DNA of 33,777 nucleotides from Chloroflexota bacterium (GTDB lineage: Bacteria; Chloroflexota; Anaerolineae; SpSt-313): assembly GCA_029553955.1 (NCBI GenBank), contig JAKPJZ010000131.1, forward strand, positions 1 through 33,777, in the 5' to 3' direction. A program made the translations under genes and the position numbers. Shown here piece after piece: positions 8,196 through 16,495 of this stretch. Below the pieces are notes generated by a model, which did no database searches, was not told the origin of the DNA, and saw nothing but the letters and a program-made list of their open reading frames with translations. Numbering within the stretch: position 1 is the stretch's first letter; every line of letters starts with the position of its first letter.

Positions 8196-9734
8196 TTGTC
8201 TATTCAGTGGAGTATTCCTTTGGTGACGAGTCGAGACAACGGGGTCTGTGCCCAGCCGGCGCCGGCCGCGAAGGATGGGGCTCTGCTGCGCCAGGTGATG
8301 GCGGCATTGCCCATCCTGGCCGACCTGAGCCGGACGGACCTTCTCCTATACCGCATGAGCGGTGCGGATCAGGTCGTGGTCGAAGCGCAGGCGCGGCCCA
8401 ATTCGCTGTCGCCGCTCTACCCACAGCTTGCGGCCGGCACGCCCGCCACGCCGTCGGTGCGCGCCGAGGTGCTCAAGGCTTTTGCCGCGCGCCCGTGGCG
8501 CCGGCACGTGCGCACGGCCACCGTCCAGGGGGCGCCGGTGGCCCGCGAGCTCTTGCCGATCTACGGCCATGCGGGGCGGGCGATTGCCGTCCTGGGCATC
8601 GATACCAGTTGGCTGGCCCACGAGCGCCAGCTCAGACGCAGCATCCACTTTCGCCGAGCGTTGCATGGCCTGCAGGAGACGGCGCTGCGAGGCGAGCTTG
8701 CCGGCGCTGAGGACCTCGCACCCTTTGGCGAGCACGACGGTGTCATGGTCGTCGATGTCGATATGCGCATACGCTATGTGAGCGGCATCGCGGCAAACCT
8801 GTATCGGCGGCTTGGCTACGCCGAAAGCCTGGTGGGCCAGCACATCTCGGTGCTCGAAACCCGCGATGAAGCCCTGGCGCTGGCGGCGCTGCACGAAAAG
8901 CGCTGCCTTGAGGAACAGGCCACCGAGCACGATTTTGCCTGGGTGCGCAAGGCGCTGCCATTCCGCCGGCGCAGCCTGGGGCCGACGTTCCACCGCCTGG
9001 CTCCGGGGAGCTCACGCCCCGCCGGCGTGATCGTGACCATCCACGACGCGACCGAAGCCCTGCGCCGCGAGCAGGAGCTCAAGATCAAGTCGGCCATGAT
9101 CCAGGAGATCCATCACCGGGTCAAGAACAACCTGCAGACGATCGCCTCGCTGCTGCGTTTGCAGGCCCGCCGGGCCAGCGATCCCACGGTGATCCGCCTC
9201 CTGGAAGAGAGCGTCAGCCGCATTCTGAGCGTGGCAGTGGTGCACGAGTTCCTGTCGCAGAACGAGTCGGCCGTGATCAGCATTCGTGAGGTGGGCCAGC
9301 GCATCCTCGGGCAGACTATGGCTGGCGTGGTGGACCCCAGCAAGCGTATTAGCCTCAAGCTGCAGGGCGGCAACCTCTACCTGCCGACGCAGCAGGCCAC
9401 GGTGTGCGCACTGGTGCTCAACGAGTTGGTGCAGAACGCGCTGGAGCACGGCTACGACCAACGCGACGAGGGTCTGATTGTGGTTACCCTGAGGGACGAT
9501 GGCGAGCAGGTGACGCTTCTTGTAGAAGATGACGGCGAGGGCCTGCCCGAAGGCTTCAGTGTGGCCGGCGATGGTAGCCTGGGCCTGCGCATCGTGCAGA
9601 CATTGGTGGAAGCGGACCTCAAAGGGCGGTTCATGCTGGAGAATGCGAGACGTGCCGGCCTTGGGGTCAAGGCTACTGTGGTTTTCCCCAAGTCGACTTT
9701 AGGAGGTGAGGGACGGTGGAACGCACGAGGGTGA
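8166..9734 (+). CDS. Sensor histidine kinase, PdtaS-like (HisKA_2 family)
   Basis: Cytoplasmic kinase with no membrane segment. Residues about 25-150 form a PdtaS-like N-terminal sensor domain (LLRQVMAALPILADLS start, IAVLGIDTSWL end), about 185-300 a PAS-like domain (MVVDVDMRIRYVS), then the HisKA_2 dimerisation helix with the phospho-acceptor in EIHHRVKNNLQTIASLLRLQ (H316/H317) and a HATPase domain (NELVQNALEHG, DDGEGLPEG, GSLGLRIV). It overlaps the downstream ANTAR regulator by 19 bases, so translation is probably coupled and the two form a phosphorelay, as in mycobacterial PdtaS/PdtaR. The start at 8166 has GGGGGG five bases upstream but lies in a hairpin; GTG 8223 is the alternative. The ligand is unknown. 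Confidence 0.9.
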   Translation: MVDGVGAIDHLSIQWSIPLVTSRDNGVCAQPAPAAKDGALLRQVMAALPILADLSRTDLLLYRMSGADQVVVEAQARPNSLSPLYPQLAAGTPATPSVRAEVLKAFAARPWRRHVRTATVQGAPVARELLPIYGHAGRAIAVLGIDTSWLAHERQLRRSIHFRRALHGLQETALRGELAGAEDLAPFGEHDGVMVVDVDMRIRYVSGIAANLYRRLGYAESLVGQHISVLETRDEALALAALHEKRCLEEQATEHDFAWVRKALPFRRRSLGPTFHRLAPGSSRPAGVIVTIHDATEALRREQELKIKSAMIQEIHHRVKNNLQTIASLLRLQARRASDPTVIRLLEESVSRILSVAVVHEFLSQNESAVISIREVGQRILGQTMAGVVDPSKRISLKLQGGNLYLPTQQATVCALVLNELVQNALEHGYDQRDEGLIVVTLRDDGEQVTLLVEDDGEGLPEGFSVAGDGSLGLRIVQTLVEADLKGRFMLENARRAGLGVKATVVFPKSTLGGEGRWNARG

Positions 9735-10300
9735 TTATCGCAGACGACGAATCGATCATCCGCATGGACCTGCGCGAGATGCTGACGAACCTGGGCTACC
9801 TGGTGGTCGGCGAGGCTGGTGACGGCCGTAGTGCCGTCAACCAGGCGCGCGAGCTGCGGCCCGATGTCGTCATCATGGATATCAAGATGCCCGATATGGA
9901 CGGCATCGAGGCGGCGAGGATCCTGACCCAAGAGCGCATCGCGCCGGTGGTCTTGCTCACGGCCTTTAGCCAGCAGGAGCTGGTGGGGCGAGCCAAGGAG
10001 GCGGGAGTCGTCGGCTATCTCGTCAAGCCCTTCCGCGAGCCGGACCTGGGGCCGGCGATCGAGGTGGCCTTGGCGCGCTTTGCCGAGTTCCGCGCCCTGG
10101 AAAAGGAAGTTGCCGATCTGCAGGAGACCCTGGAGACGCGCAAGGTGGTCGACCGTGCCAAGGGCATTCTGATGGACACCCAGGGGCTGAGCGAGTCCGA
10201 GGCTTTCCGCAAGATCCAAAGGATGAGCATGAACACGCGCAAACCGATGAAGGAGATTGCTGAAGCCATCATCCTGGCCGAGGAAGCGCGCTCCGAGTAG
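9716..10300 (+). CDS. Response regulator with ANTAR RNA-binding domain (PdtaR-like)
   Basis: Receiver domain (1-125) with acidic pocket D10-D11, phospho-acceptor D55 (VVIMDIKMPDMDG), T82 and K104, joined by a coiled segment to an ANTAR domain (about 130-187) with KVVDRAKGILM and RMSMNTRKPMKEIAEAII. ANTAR regulators bind paired small stem-loops in RNA and prevent transcription termination when phosphorylated; they act on RNA, not on promoters. The GTG start at 9716 has AGGAGG upstream inside the kinase gene. At 194 residues it is normal. Targets in this genome are unknown; I looked for twin hexaloop hairpins in its own operon leader and did not find a clear pair. Confidence 0.95.
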   Translation: MERTRVIIADDESIIRMDLREMLTNLGYLVVGEAGDGRSAVNQARELRPDVVIMDIKMPDMDGIEAARILTQERIAPVVLLTAFSQQELVGRAKEAGVVGYLVKPFREPDLGPAIEVALARFAEFRALEKEVADLQETLETRKVVDRAKGILMDTQGLSESEAFRKIQRMSMNTRKPMKEIAEAIILAEEARSE

Positions 10301-10345
10301 ACTGGTGCGCGGCGCATAGTCGAGCGCTATGAGCCCTACGCGCCT

Positions 10346-10435
10346 GTAGTACCGGAGAGCGGGTGCGGGGCAGACACCTGACAGGTCTCCGGAGACCTGT
10401 CAGGTGTCTGCCCCGCACCCGCTCTCCGGTACTAC
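10346..10435. repeat. 90-bp perfect palindrome without spacer (family A, copy 1)
   Basis: Each base from 10346 to 10390 pairs with its mirror from 10391 to 10435; there is no loop and no mismatch. It follows the ANTAR gene by 45 bases and precedes the next operon promoter by 50. The outer TGTAGTACCGGAGA and its mirror are shared with 15081-15164, while the cores differ in length and sequence. Confidence 0.97.
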
Positions 10436-10447
10436 GAACGAGGGCCG

Positions 10448-10470
10448 CCCACGATTCTGGGATACCCACC
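10448..10470 (-). repeat. Family C element, one end only
   Basis: On the minus strand this reads GGGTATCCCAGAATCGT, matching the left end of the element at 28262-28280 and, less closely, 7828-7845. Only this end is present, just upstream of the promoter at 10486. Confidence 0.5.
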
Positions 10471-10485
10471 TACGAGCGGAAGGGT

Positions 10486-10514
10486 TTGACACGGATTCCT
10501 GGATAGTTTACAAT
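10486..10514 (+). promoter_or_regulatory. Promoter of the baseplate-J/ruvX/mltG/pdp operon
   Basis: Consensus TTGACA (10486-10491), 17 bases, TACAAT (10509-10514). Transcription would start near 10521, about 65 bases before the first start codon. Confidence 0.8.
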
Positions 10515-10584
10515 CATTGCCGTTTTCGCGTTCCGTGCCAGGGCGGGTCCATGGGGCTTCGCCTGATGCCAAGGGGGCACCTCG

Positions 10585-12126
10585 TTGAGAGAAACCATAC
10601 AGTTGGGGGAAGGCGACAACGTCTTTGTCGCCCGCCAAAAGCTGCAGCAGGCGCAATCGGGGCAGGTCGCCCTGGTGGTGCCTGTGGGCAGCGGCGCGCT
10701 GTGCAGCGAGCTCGACCTGGTGCTGGTGCAGCGCGCGGCACAGGCCCTGGCCCTGGATCTGGTGCTGGTGACCGACGACTCGAATCTGGCCGGCCTGGCC
10801 CGGTCGTTGGGCATGAAAACGGCATCGGGCAGTGGCCGAGTGGTGCGGGGTGGCGGCGGGCGGCCGGCGCAGCGGGACCTGCGCCATGCGGCCGTGGCAC
10901 CGCTGCCCGAGCGAGCGCCGCGGCTTTACGGGGAGGTCACACCTCCGGGCGAACAGCGCGGCCAGCCGCTCGCCCTGCGGCGCTTGCAGTGGCGCGATGT
11001 GACGCAGCACGCAGTGCTCTGGCTCGTGGGGGCAGCGGCCGTGCTCGTGTTGCTCCTGGGCCTGGCGCTGGCGGTGCCCAGTGCGACGGTGGTGCTCGAG
11101 CCCAAGGGCGATGTGGCGAGCGCCGAGGCGGAGGTGGTGGCCAGCCCCTCGGTGCAGCAGGTCGACTATGAGAAGGGCCGCGTGCCGGCCCGGCAGGTGC
11201 GGCTCGAAGTCATCGGTGAGGATGAGGTACAGACGACCGGCAAACGCTCGGCCTCCGACAAACATGCTGCAGGCGATGTGGTGTTGGTAAACAAGACCAC
11301 CAGTGAGGCGACCGTGCCCAAGGGGACGGTCGTGCGCACGGCCGATGGCAATCCCATCAAGTTCTACACCCTGCTGGATGTCACGCTGCCTGGCGCCTAT
11401 GGGGCCACGGCGCGCGTGCCGATCCAGGCGGCCGAGCCCGGGCCACGCAGCAACGTCGAGGCGCTGACCATCCGTGTGGTCGAGGGCGAGCCGAGCGTGC
11501 AGGTGGAGGTGCTCAACGACGCGCCGGTGCAGGGCGGCAATGAGAAGCGCGTGAGTGTGGTGGCGAGCCAGGATGGCGATCGCCTGCGCGCGACGATGGT
11601 GCAAAAGCTGCAGCAGAGGGCGTATGAAGAACTGGTGGCAGGCCTGAGCCAGGGCGACTGGATCCCCGCCGATTCGCTCGACGTGGCCATTGTCGACGAG
11701 GTCTTTGACAAGAAGGTCGACGAAGAGGCCGAGCAACTGCGCCTGACGATGAAGGTGCTGGTGACGGGGCTGGCCGTCGACGGGCAGGGCACACGCGCGC
11801 TCCTGACCCGAGCGCTGGAAAGCCGCAGCACCAGTGCGCTGGTGGTCAACGAGGCGACGCTCAAAGTGCAGGCGCCGGTCGGCAGCGCGCAGGTGGAGAG
11901 CGGCGCCGTCCGCTTTAGGGCGGCGGCCAGCGCGACGCTGGTGCCGGCTATCAACCTGCGGGCTGTCAGCGGGCGCATCGCCGGCAAGGACCCCGAGAGC
12001 GCTGCGGCCTGGCTGGCCGAGCAGTGCGAGTTGAGCCAGCCACCTCAGATCGATATCAGCCCCAGTTGGTGGCCCCGCCTTCCCTGGATGCCCTCACGGA
12101 TCACCGTGCAGTTGAGCGGAGGCTAA
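10585..12126 (+). CDS. Baseplate-J/gp47-like single-pass membrane protein
   Basis: A protein of the type often annotated 'baseplate J/gp47 family' in Chloroflexota, although no phage or secretion-system genes are nearby. An N-terminal domain (about 8-80) resembles a nucleotide- or signal-binding alpha/beta fold (ALVVPVGSGAL, LDLVLVTDDSNLAGLARSLG), a basic linker follows, one membrane helix (about 143-164), then a long extracellular beta-rich region built of repeated strand-turn units (VPKGTVVRT, VPIQAAEPGPRSNVEA, RVSVVASQDGDRLRA). The TTG start at 10585 has GGGGG nearby and fits the promoter spacing. It leads an operon with ruvX (3-base gap), mltG and pyrimidine-nucleoside phosphorylase. The role is unknown; the neighbouring mltG makes a cell-envelope role plausible (inference). 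Confidence 0.75.
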   Translation: MRETIQLGEGDNVFVARQKLQQAQSGQVALVVPVGSGALCSELDLVLVQRAAQALALDLVLVTDDSNLAGLARSLGMKTASGSGRVVRGGGGRPAQRDLRHAAVAPLPERAPRLYGEVTPPGEQRGQPLALRRLQWRDVTQHAVLWLVGAAAVLVLLLGLALAVPSATVVLEPKGDVASAEAEVVASPSVQQVDYEKGRVPARQVRLEVIGEDEVQTTGKRSASDKHAAGDVVLVNKTTSEATVPKGTVVRTADGNPIKFYTLLDVTLPGAYGATARVPIQAAEPGPRSNVEALTIRVVEGEPSVQVEVLNDAPVQGGNEKRVSVVASQDGDRLRATMVQKLQQRAYEELVAGLSQGDWIPADSLDVAIVDEVFDKKVDEEAEQLRLTMKVLVTGLAVDGQGTRALLTRALESRSTSALVVNEATLKVQAPVGSAQVESGAVRFRAAASATLVPAINLRAVSGRIAGKDPESAAAWLAEQCELSQPPQIDISPSWWPRLPWMPSRITVQLSGG

Positions 12127-12129
12127 TAG

Positions 12130-12552
12130 GTGAGAGTGCTGGCGCTCGACGTTGGCGAGCGGCGCATCGGCGTGGCGGTGAGCGATCCCCTGGGCTTGTG
12201 GGCGCGGCCGCTGCAGGTGATCACGCGGCGCAGCAAGCAAGAGGACTATGCCGCCATCGCCGGCCTCGTCGAGGAGTATGAGGCCGCCCGTGTCGTCGTG
12301 GGGCATCCCTTGTCTCTCGACGGCCAGGTGGGGCCGCAGGCCCTACGCGTCGAGCGCTACGCGGCCGGCCTGGCCGAACGCCTCAGTATACCCATCGTAC
12401 TTTGGGATGAACGGCTGTCGACCGCCGAAGCCGAACGGCTCTTGCATGACGCCGGCGAGACGTCGCGCGAGTTCCGCGGCCGGATAGACGCTGTGGCAGC
12501 CGCCGTGATCCTGCAGAGCTATCTCGATGCGGTCGAGGAAAGGGAGCGGTGA
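12130..12552 (+). CDS. ruvX: RuvX/YqgF family Holliday-junction resolvase-like nuclease
   Basis: RNase H-fold protein of the YqgF family, implicated in 16S rRNA 5' processing (E. coli YqgF) and in cleaving branched DNA. Visible are the first strand with catalytic aspartate in LALDVGERRIGVAVSDP (D7), VVGHPLSLDGQVG, and the DERLST motif with conserved D and E. At 140 residues it is full length. The GTG start at 12130 has GGAGG at 12118-12122 and lies three bases after the previous stop, so translation is probably coupled. The final residues are acidic and basic (VEERER) and overlap the possible upstream start of mltG. Confidence 0.93.
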   Translation: MRVLALDVGERRIGVAVSDPLGLWARPLQVITRRSKQEDYAAIAGLVEEYEAARVVVGHPLSLDGQVGPQALRVERYAAGLAERLSIPIVLWDERLSTAEAERLLHDAGETSREFRGRIDAVAAAVILQSYLDAVEERER

Positions 12553-12553
12553 G

Positions 12554-13735
12554 TTGACAGAAAGATGGCGAGCTACTCTGCGGTTGGCGCTCTTTGTGAT
12601 CGCCGTGGTGGCCATCGTCGGCATCTTTGGCGCCGGCATGCGGGCGATGCTGCAACGCAGCGCGTCGGCGGGCCCCGCAGGCACGGCTGAGACCGAGACG
12701 CCCGAGGTGGCAGGCCGGGCGCAGGCCCCCAAATCGCTGACCAATACTCTGCTGGGCATCTACCTCTCATTTCGCCAGGCCGACATCGAGCAGCCCGTCA
12801 ACCCCGAGGATACCACCAAGGTCGCCTTCTCCATCCAGCCGGGCGAGACGGCTTCGATGATTGGGCCGCGCCTCGAACAGATGGGGCTGATTCGCGACGC
12901 AGGGCTGTTCAACCTGGTTGTCCGCTACCGCGGCGTGGATAATGCCCTCGAAGTCGGCGATTACCAGCTCTCGCCCAGCATGACGCTGGACCAGATCGTG
13001 ACCGAACTGCAGCATGGCCGGTCGAAGGGCGTGCTGGTGACGATACCCGAGGGCTGGCGCATGGAACAGGTGGCGGCCAAGCTCGAGGAGGCCGGCCTCG
13101 GCAAGAGCGAAGACTATCTCGCGCTGATGCGCAAGAACGATTACCCCTACGATTGGTTCCAAGAGCGGCCTCAGGGCGCGCCGGACGGCCTGGAAGGGTT
13201 CCTCTTCCCCGATACGTACGAGTTCCCGGCCGATGCCACCCCTGCTGCCGTGATCGATACCATGCTGCGCAACTTTGACCGCAAGGTGACCCCCGGGCTG
13301 CGCCGCAGCATGGCCAGCCATGGCCTCAGCTTTTACCAGGCCATGGTGCTGGCCTCAATCGTGGAGCGCGAGGCCGTGGTGGCGACGGAGCGTCCAACCA
13401 TCGCCGCGGTCTTTATGGCGCGCCTCGATCGCGGCATGTACTTGCAGGCCGATCCCACGGTCTCCTACGCCAAGGGCTTTGACCCTCAGACCAAGCGCTG
13501 GTGGAGGCCGATGCTGGAGGGCGAATCACAGTCTGTCGACTCGCCCTACAACACCTTCCTTCATGGCGGCCTGACCCCCGGGCCCATCTGCAGCCCGGGC
13601 CTGTCATCGGTCGAAGGCGTGGCCCAGCCCGACTCGACGCCGTACTTGTATTTTGTGGCCAAGGGCGATGGCTCGCACGTCTTTGCCGAGACGTTCGAGG
13701 AGCACCTGGCCAACGTGCGCAAATACGGCCAGTAA
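12554..13735 (+). CDS. mltG: Endolytic murein transglycosylase MltG
   Basis: Membrane-anchored lytic transglycosylase that cuts nascent glycan strands and so sets their length. One N-terminal membrane helix (about residues 9-33), a low-complexity linker, a LysM-like region (VAFSIQPGETASMIG), then the YceG domain with catalytic glutamate in ASIVEREAVV (E271) and the conserved MYLQADPTV and SPYNTFLHGGLTPGPI segments. The TTG at 12554 is chosen because GGGAG (12542-12546) precedes it and it starts one base after the ruvX stop; an ATG at 12527 inside ruvX would add nine residues. It works with peptidoglycan synthases such as the class A PBP encoded at 3137-5878. Confidence 0.94.
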   Translation: MTERWRATLRLALFVIAVVAIVGIFGAGMRAMLQRSASAGPAGTAETETPEVAGRAQAPKSLTNTLLGIYLSFRQADIEQPVNPEDTTKVAFSIQPGETASMIGPRLEQMGLIRDAGLFNLVVRYRGVDNALEVGDYQLSPSMTLDQIVTELQHGRSKGVLVTIPEGWRMEQVAAKLEEAGLGKSEDYLALMRKNDYPYDWFQERPQGAPDGLEGFLFPDTYEFPADATPAAVIDTMLRNFDRKVTPGLRRSMASHGLSFYQAMVLASIVEREAVVATERPTIAAVFMARLDRGMYLQADPTVSYAKGFDPQTKRWWRPMLEGESQSVDSPYNTFLHGGLTPGPICSPGLSSVEGVAQPDSTPYLYFVAKGDGSHVFAETFEEHLANVRKYGQ

Positions 13736-13759
13736 TAGTGCGCCAGGAGGCACACCCGG

Positions 13760-15067
13760 ATGCGAGCGGTCGACATCATTGCCAAGAAACGCGACGGCGG
13801 CACGCTCACCCAGGAAGAAATCGCCTTCTTTGTCGACGGGTACACGCGGGGGGCCATCCCCGACTATCAGGCCTCGGCCTGGCTGATGGCGGTGCTGCTG
13901 CGGGGCATGACCTGGGAGGAGACCACCGACCTGACGATGGCCATGGTCAGCTCCGGGCAGACGCTCTCGCTGGGTGCGCTGGGCCCGGTGGTGGCCGACA
14001 AACACTCGACCGGCGGCGTGGGCGACAAGACGACGCTGGCGGTGGCGCCCATGGTGGCAGCAGCCGGATTGCCCGTGGCCAAGATGTCGGGCCGAGGGCT
14101 GGGCTTTACCGGTGGCACGCTCGACAAGCTGGAGTCGATCCCCGGCTTTCGGGTGGACCTGAGTGCGCAGCAGTTCACGCAGCAGGTGGCGCAGATTGGG
14201 CTGGTGGTCGCGGGGCAATCGGCTGACCTGGCGCCCGCCGACGGCAAGCTCTATGCGCTGCGCGATGTGACGGCGACTGTGCCTTCGATCCCGCTGATCG
14301 CCAGCTCGATCATGAGCAAAAAGATCGCGGCCGGCGCCAATGTGATCGTCCTCGACGTGAAGGTGGGCCTGGGCGCCTTTATGAAGACGCTGGAGAGCGC
14401 CCGCGAGCTGGCGCAGTTGATGGTGCGGGTGGGCAAGGGCGTGGGCCGGCGCGTGCTCGCGGTGCTGTCGAGCATGGATCAACCCCTGGGCGAGGCCGTC
14501 GGCAACGCCCTGGAGGTGCGCGAGGCCATCGAGACGCTGCAGGGCCACGGCCCCCACGATTTCGACGAGCACTGCCGCACCCTGGCTGCGCACATGCTCG
14601 TGCTGGGCGGTCGGGCCACGACCTTGTCACAGGCCGAGGGCCTCGTGGCCGAGATGCTGGCGACCGGGCAGGCGCTCGACAAGTTCGTGGACCTGGTGCG
14701 CGCGCAGGGCGGCGACGTGCGCGTGGCCGAGAGCCCCGCGGCGGTGCTGCCGCGCGCGCCCTACGTGGCGCCGGTGCCCGCACCACGGCGGGGCTTTGTG
14801 CGCGAGATCAATGCCGAGCAGGTCGGCCTAGCCGCGGTGACCCTGGGCGCCGGCCGCGCGCGCAAGGGCGAGCCGGTGGACCACCGCGTGGGCATCGTGC
14901 TGCAGAAGAAGGTGGGCGCCATGGCTGAAGCGGGCGAGGCGCTCTGTACCATCCATGCTGCCGATGAGAGCTCGGCGCAGGCGGCGGCGCAGCAGGTGCT
15001 GGCAGCCTATGCCTGGAGCGACGAGCCGGTGGCGACGCTGCCGCTGATGCTTGAGGTGATCGAGTAG
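13760..15067 (+). CDS. pdp: Pyrimidine-nucleoside phosphorylase
   Basis: Cleaves thymidine, uridine or deoxyuridine with phosphate to give free base and (deoxy)ribose-1-phosphate in nucleoside salvage. The family signature is clear: phosphate-binding KHSTGGVGDKT (81-91), MSGRGLGFTGGTLDKLESIPG, SSIMSKKIAAGA and DVKVGLGAFMK. At 435 residues, with a C-terminal domain (from about 340) ending in PLMLEVIE, it matches the bacterial NP-II type; whether it is strictly a thymidine phosphorylase (DeoA) or broad-specificity (Pdp) cannot be decided by eye. AGGAGG (13746-13751) precedes the ATG. Last gene of the operon; its product feeds the pentose phosphate pool, to which RpiB also belongs. Confidence 0.93.
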   Translation: MRAVDIIAKKRDGGTLTQEEIAFFVDGYTRGAIPDYQASAWLMAVLLRGMTWEETTDLTMAMVSSGQTLSLGALGPVVADKHSTGGVGDKTTLAVAPMVAAAGLPVAKMSGRGLGFTGGTLDKLESIPGFRVDLSAQQFTQQVAQIGLVVAGQSADLAPADGKLYALRDVTATVPSIPLIASSIMSKKIAAGANVIVLDVKVGLGAFMKTLESARELAQLMVRVGKGVGRRVLAVLSSMDQPLGEAVGNALEVREAIETLQGHGPHDFDEHCRTLAAHMLVLGGRATTLSQAEGLVAEMLATGQALDKFVDLVRAQGGDVRVAESPAAVLPRAPYVAPVPAPRRGFVREINAEQVGLAAVTLGAGRARKGEPVDHRVGIVLQKKVGAMAEAGEALCTIHAADESSAQAAAQQVLAAYAWSDEPVATLPLMLEVIE

Positions 15068-15081
15068 GGGCGAAGCCGCTT

Positions 15082-15163
15082 GTAGTACCGGAGAACGTCG
15101 GAGGGCGAGACGCCTGAAGCTACGGCTTCAGGCGTCTCGCCCTCCGACGTTCTCCGGTACTAC
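15082..15163. repeat. 39-bp hairpin with UACG loop (family A, copy 2)
   Basis: Arms 15082-15120 and 15125-15163 are perfectly complementary. On the plus strand the tip reads C(UACG)G, the exceptionally stable UNCG tetraloop. Outer ends match the palindrome at 10346-10435. It lies between the convergent pdp and glycosyltransferase genes and could end both transcripts. Confidence 0.95.
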
Positions 15164-15173
15164 GAACCGATCT

Positions 15174-16370
15174 CTACCAATCCGAGGCGGCGCGCTCGTC
15201 GATGACCCGCTGATACGCGTCAACGGTCCGGCGAGCGATGACGTCCCAACTGTACTCTTCGAGCACGATGTGGTAGGCGTTCTCTGCGCGCTGGCGGGCC
15301 CAGTCGGGTCGGTTGAGGGTGTGCACCACGCCCCAGGCCAGCGATTCGGGGTTATCGGCGTAGACGGTGATGCCCGTCTCCGCATGGCGCACGACCTCGG
15401 CCAGCCCGCCCACTTCGCTCACCACGACTGGACACTGCGCGGCCATGGCCTGCAAAGCGACGATGCCAAAGGGCTCGTAGAGGCTGGGGAAGACGGCGCA
15501 GTTGGCGACGAGGTAGAGCCGGTCGCGGTCCTCGTCGGGGATAAAGCCGGTGAAGAGCACCTTGTCGGCCACGCCGAGCTGCCATGCGCGATGGCGCAGC
15601 TCGCTGGCATAGCCCCCCGTGCCGGCGATGACGAACTTGGCCTGTGGGTGCTCGCGCAGGATGCGCGGCACGGCCTCGACGAGCACGCCCACCCCCTTCT
15701 CGTAGACGACGCGCCCCACGTTAAAGACAATGTCTTCAGCAGGCAGGGCGTACATGCCGCGGAAGGCCGAGAGATCCTGGCCGCGCCAGCGGGCAAAGGG
15801 CTCGACACAGACGCCGTTGGGGATGACGTCGATCTTGTCGGCCGGCGCGCCAAAGTAGCCGCTGACCTCGCCGGCCATGAAGTGGCTGGTGCAGATGACC
15901 CGCCAGGCCTCATAGGTCAGCCACCACTCGGCGTTGTTGATCTGGTGCGAGAGGTCGCTGCCCAAGTAGCCGCGGCCGCGGCCGCGCTCGGTGGCGTGGA
16001 TGGTGGCCACGAGGGGCGTGCGGAAGCTGCGCTTGAGGGCCACGGGGGCAAAGGCCACCAGCCAGTCGTGCGCGTGGATGAGGTCAAAGGGGCCGGCGCT
16101 GCGCCACAGGTTCTCGGCGTGCTTTTCCAGCTCGAGGTTGGTCTGCCAGGCACTGGTGTGCACGTCGGGGGCATCGAAGGTGGGCGGGTCGATGCGGTGG
16201 ACGTAATAGTCCTCGCCTTCTTCCTCGCTGGGGCCGCCGGCCCAGCGAGGCGTGACCAGGTGCACTTCCACCCCCTGACGGGCGAGCGCAGGCATCAGGT
16301 TGGCCACGTGCTCGCCCAAGCCCCCGGCCACGTGGGGCGGATACTCCCAAGAGAACATGAGAACGCGCAT
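15174..16370 (-). CDS. GT4-family glycosyltransferase, glycogen synthase-like
   Basis: GT-B fold enzyme with the layout of bacterial and archaeal starch/glycogen synthase relatives: FSWEYPPHVAGGLGEHV (acceptor-side glycine loop), FDLIHAHDWLV, DVIPNGVCVEPF, donor-site GRVVYEKGVGVLVEA and PSLYEPFGIVALQAMA. In the last motif the usual EX7E ends in glutamine rather than glutamate. At 398 residues it lacks the long insertions of classical GlgA. The start at 16370 has a perfect AGGAGG eight bases upstream. It could make glycogen, or transfer glucose to a cell-surface or compatible-solute acceptor; the donor (UDP- or ADP-sugar) cannot be read. It follows the radical SAM gene on the same strand across a repeat-filled gap. 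Confidence 0.88.
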   Translation of the reverse strand: MRVLMFSWEYPPHVAGGLGEHVANLMPALARQGVEVHLVTPRWAGGPSEEEGEDYYVHRIDPPTFDAPDVHTSAWQTNLELEKHAENLWRSAGPFDLIHAHDWLVAFAPVALKRSFRTPLVATIHATERGRGRGYLGSDLSHQINNAEWWLTYEAWRVICTSHFMAGEVSGYFGAPADKIDVIPNGVCVEPFARWRGQDLSAFRGMYALPAEDIVFNVGRVVYEKGVGVLVEAVPRILREHPQAKFVIAGTGGYASELRHRAWQLGVADKVLFTGFIPDEDRDRLYLVANCAVFPSLYEPFGIVALQAMAAQCPVVVSEVGGLAEVVRHAETGITVYADNPESLAWGVVHTLNRPDWARQRAENAYHIVLEEYSWDVIARRTVDAYQRVIDERAASDW

Positions 16371-16390
16371 GGGGCGAACCTCCTAAGGAA

Positions 16391-16495
16391 GCGCGTGATG
16401 CATGACACGTGATGCGTGATGCGTGACCGCCGTGTCGCACATCACGTGTCCCGTCACGTATCGGGAGTCACGTGTCACGCATCACGTATCACGTC
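16391..16495. repeat. Tandem and inverted repeats of a CACGTGATGCGTGA-type unit
   Basis: Left copies run 16391-16425 (gcgtgatgcatgacacgtga, then gatgcgtga twice) and right copies 16466-16495 (tcacgtgtcacgcatcacgt and onwards), an inverted match of 18 out of 20, with further tcacgt units between them. The last seven codons of the minus-strand radical SAM gene, including its TGA, lie inside the right part. No spacers of equal length, so not CRISPR. Confidence 0.8.

Noticed and set aside
16391..16495. CRISPR-like short repeats
   Set aside because: Units are of unequal spacing, partly inverted, and there are no unique spacers or cas genes.
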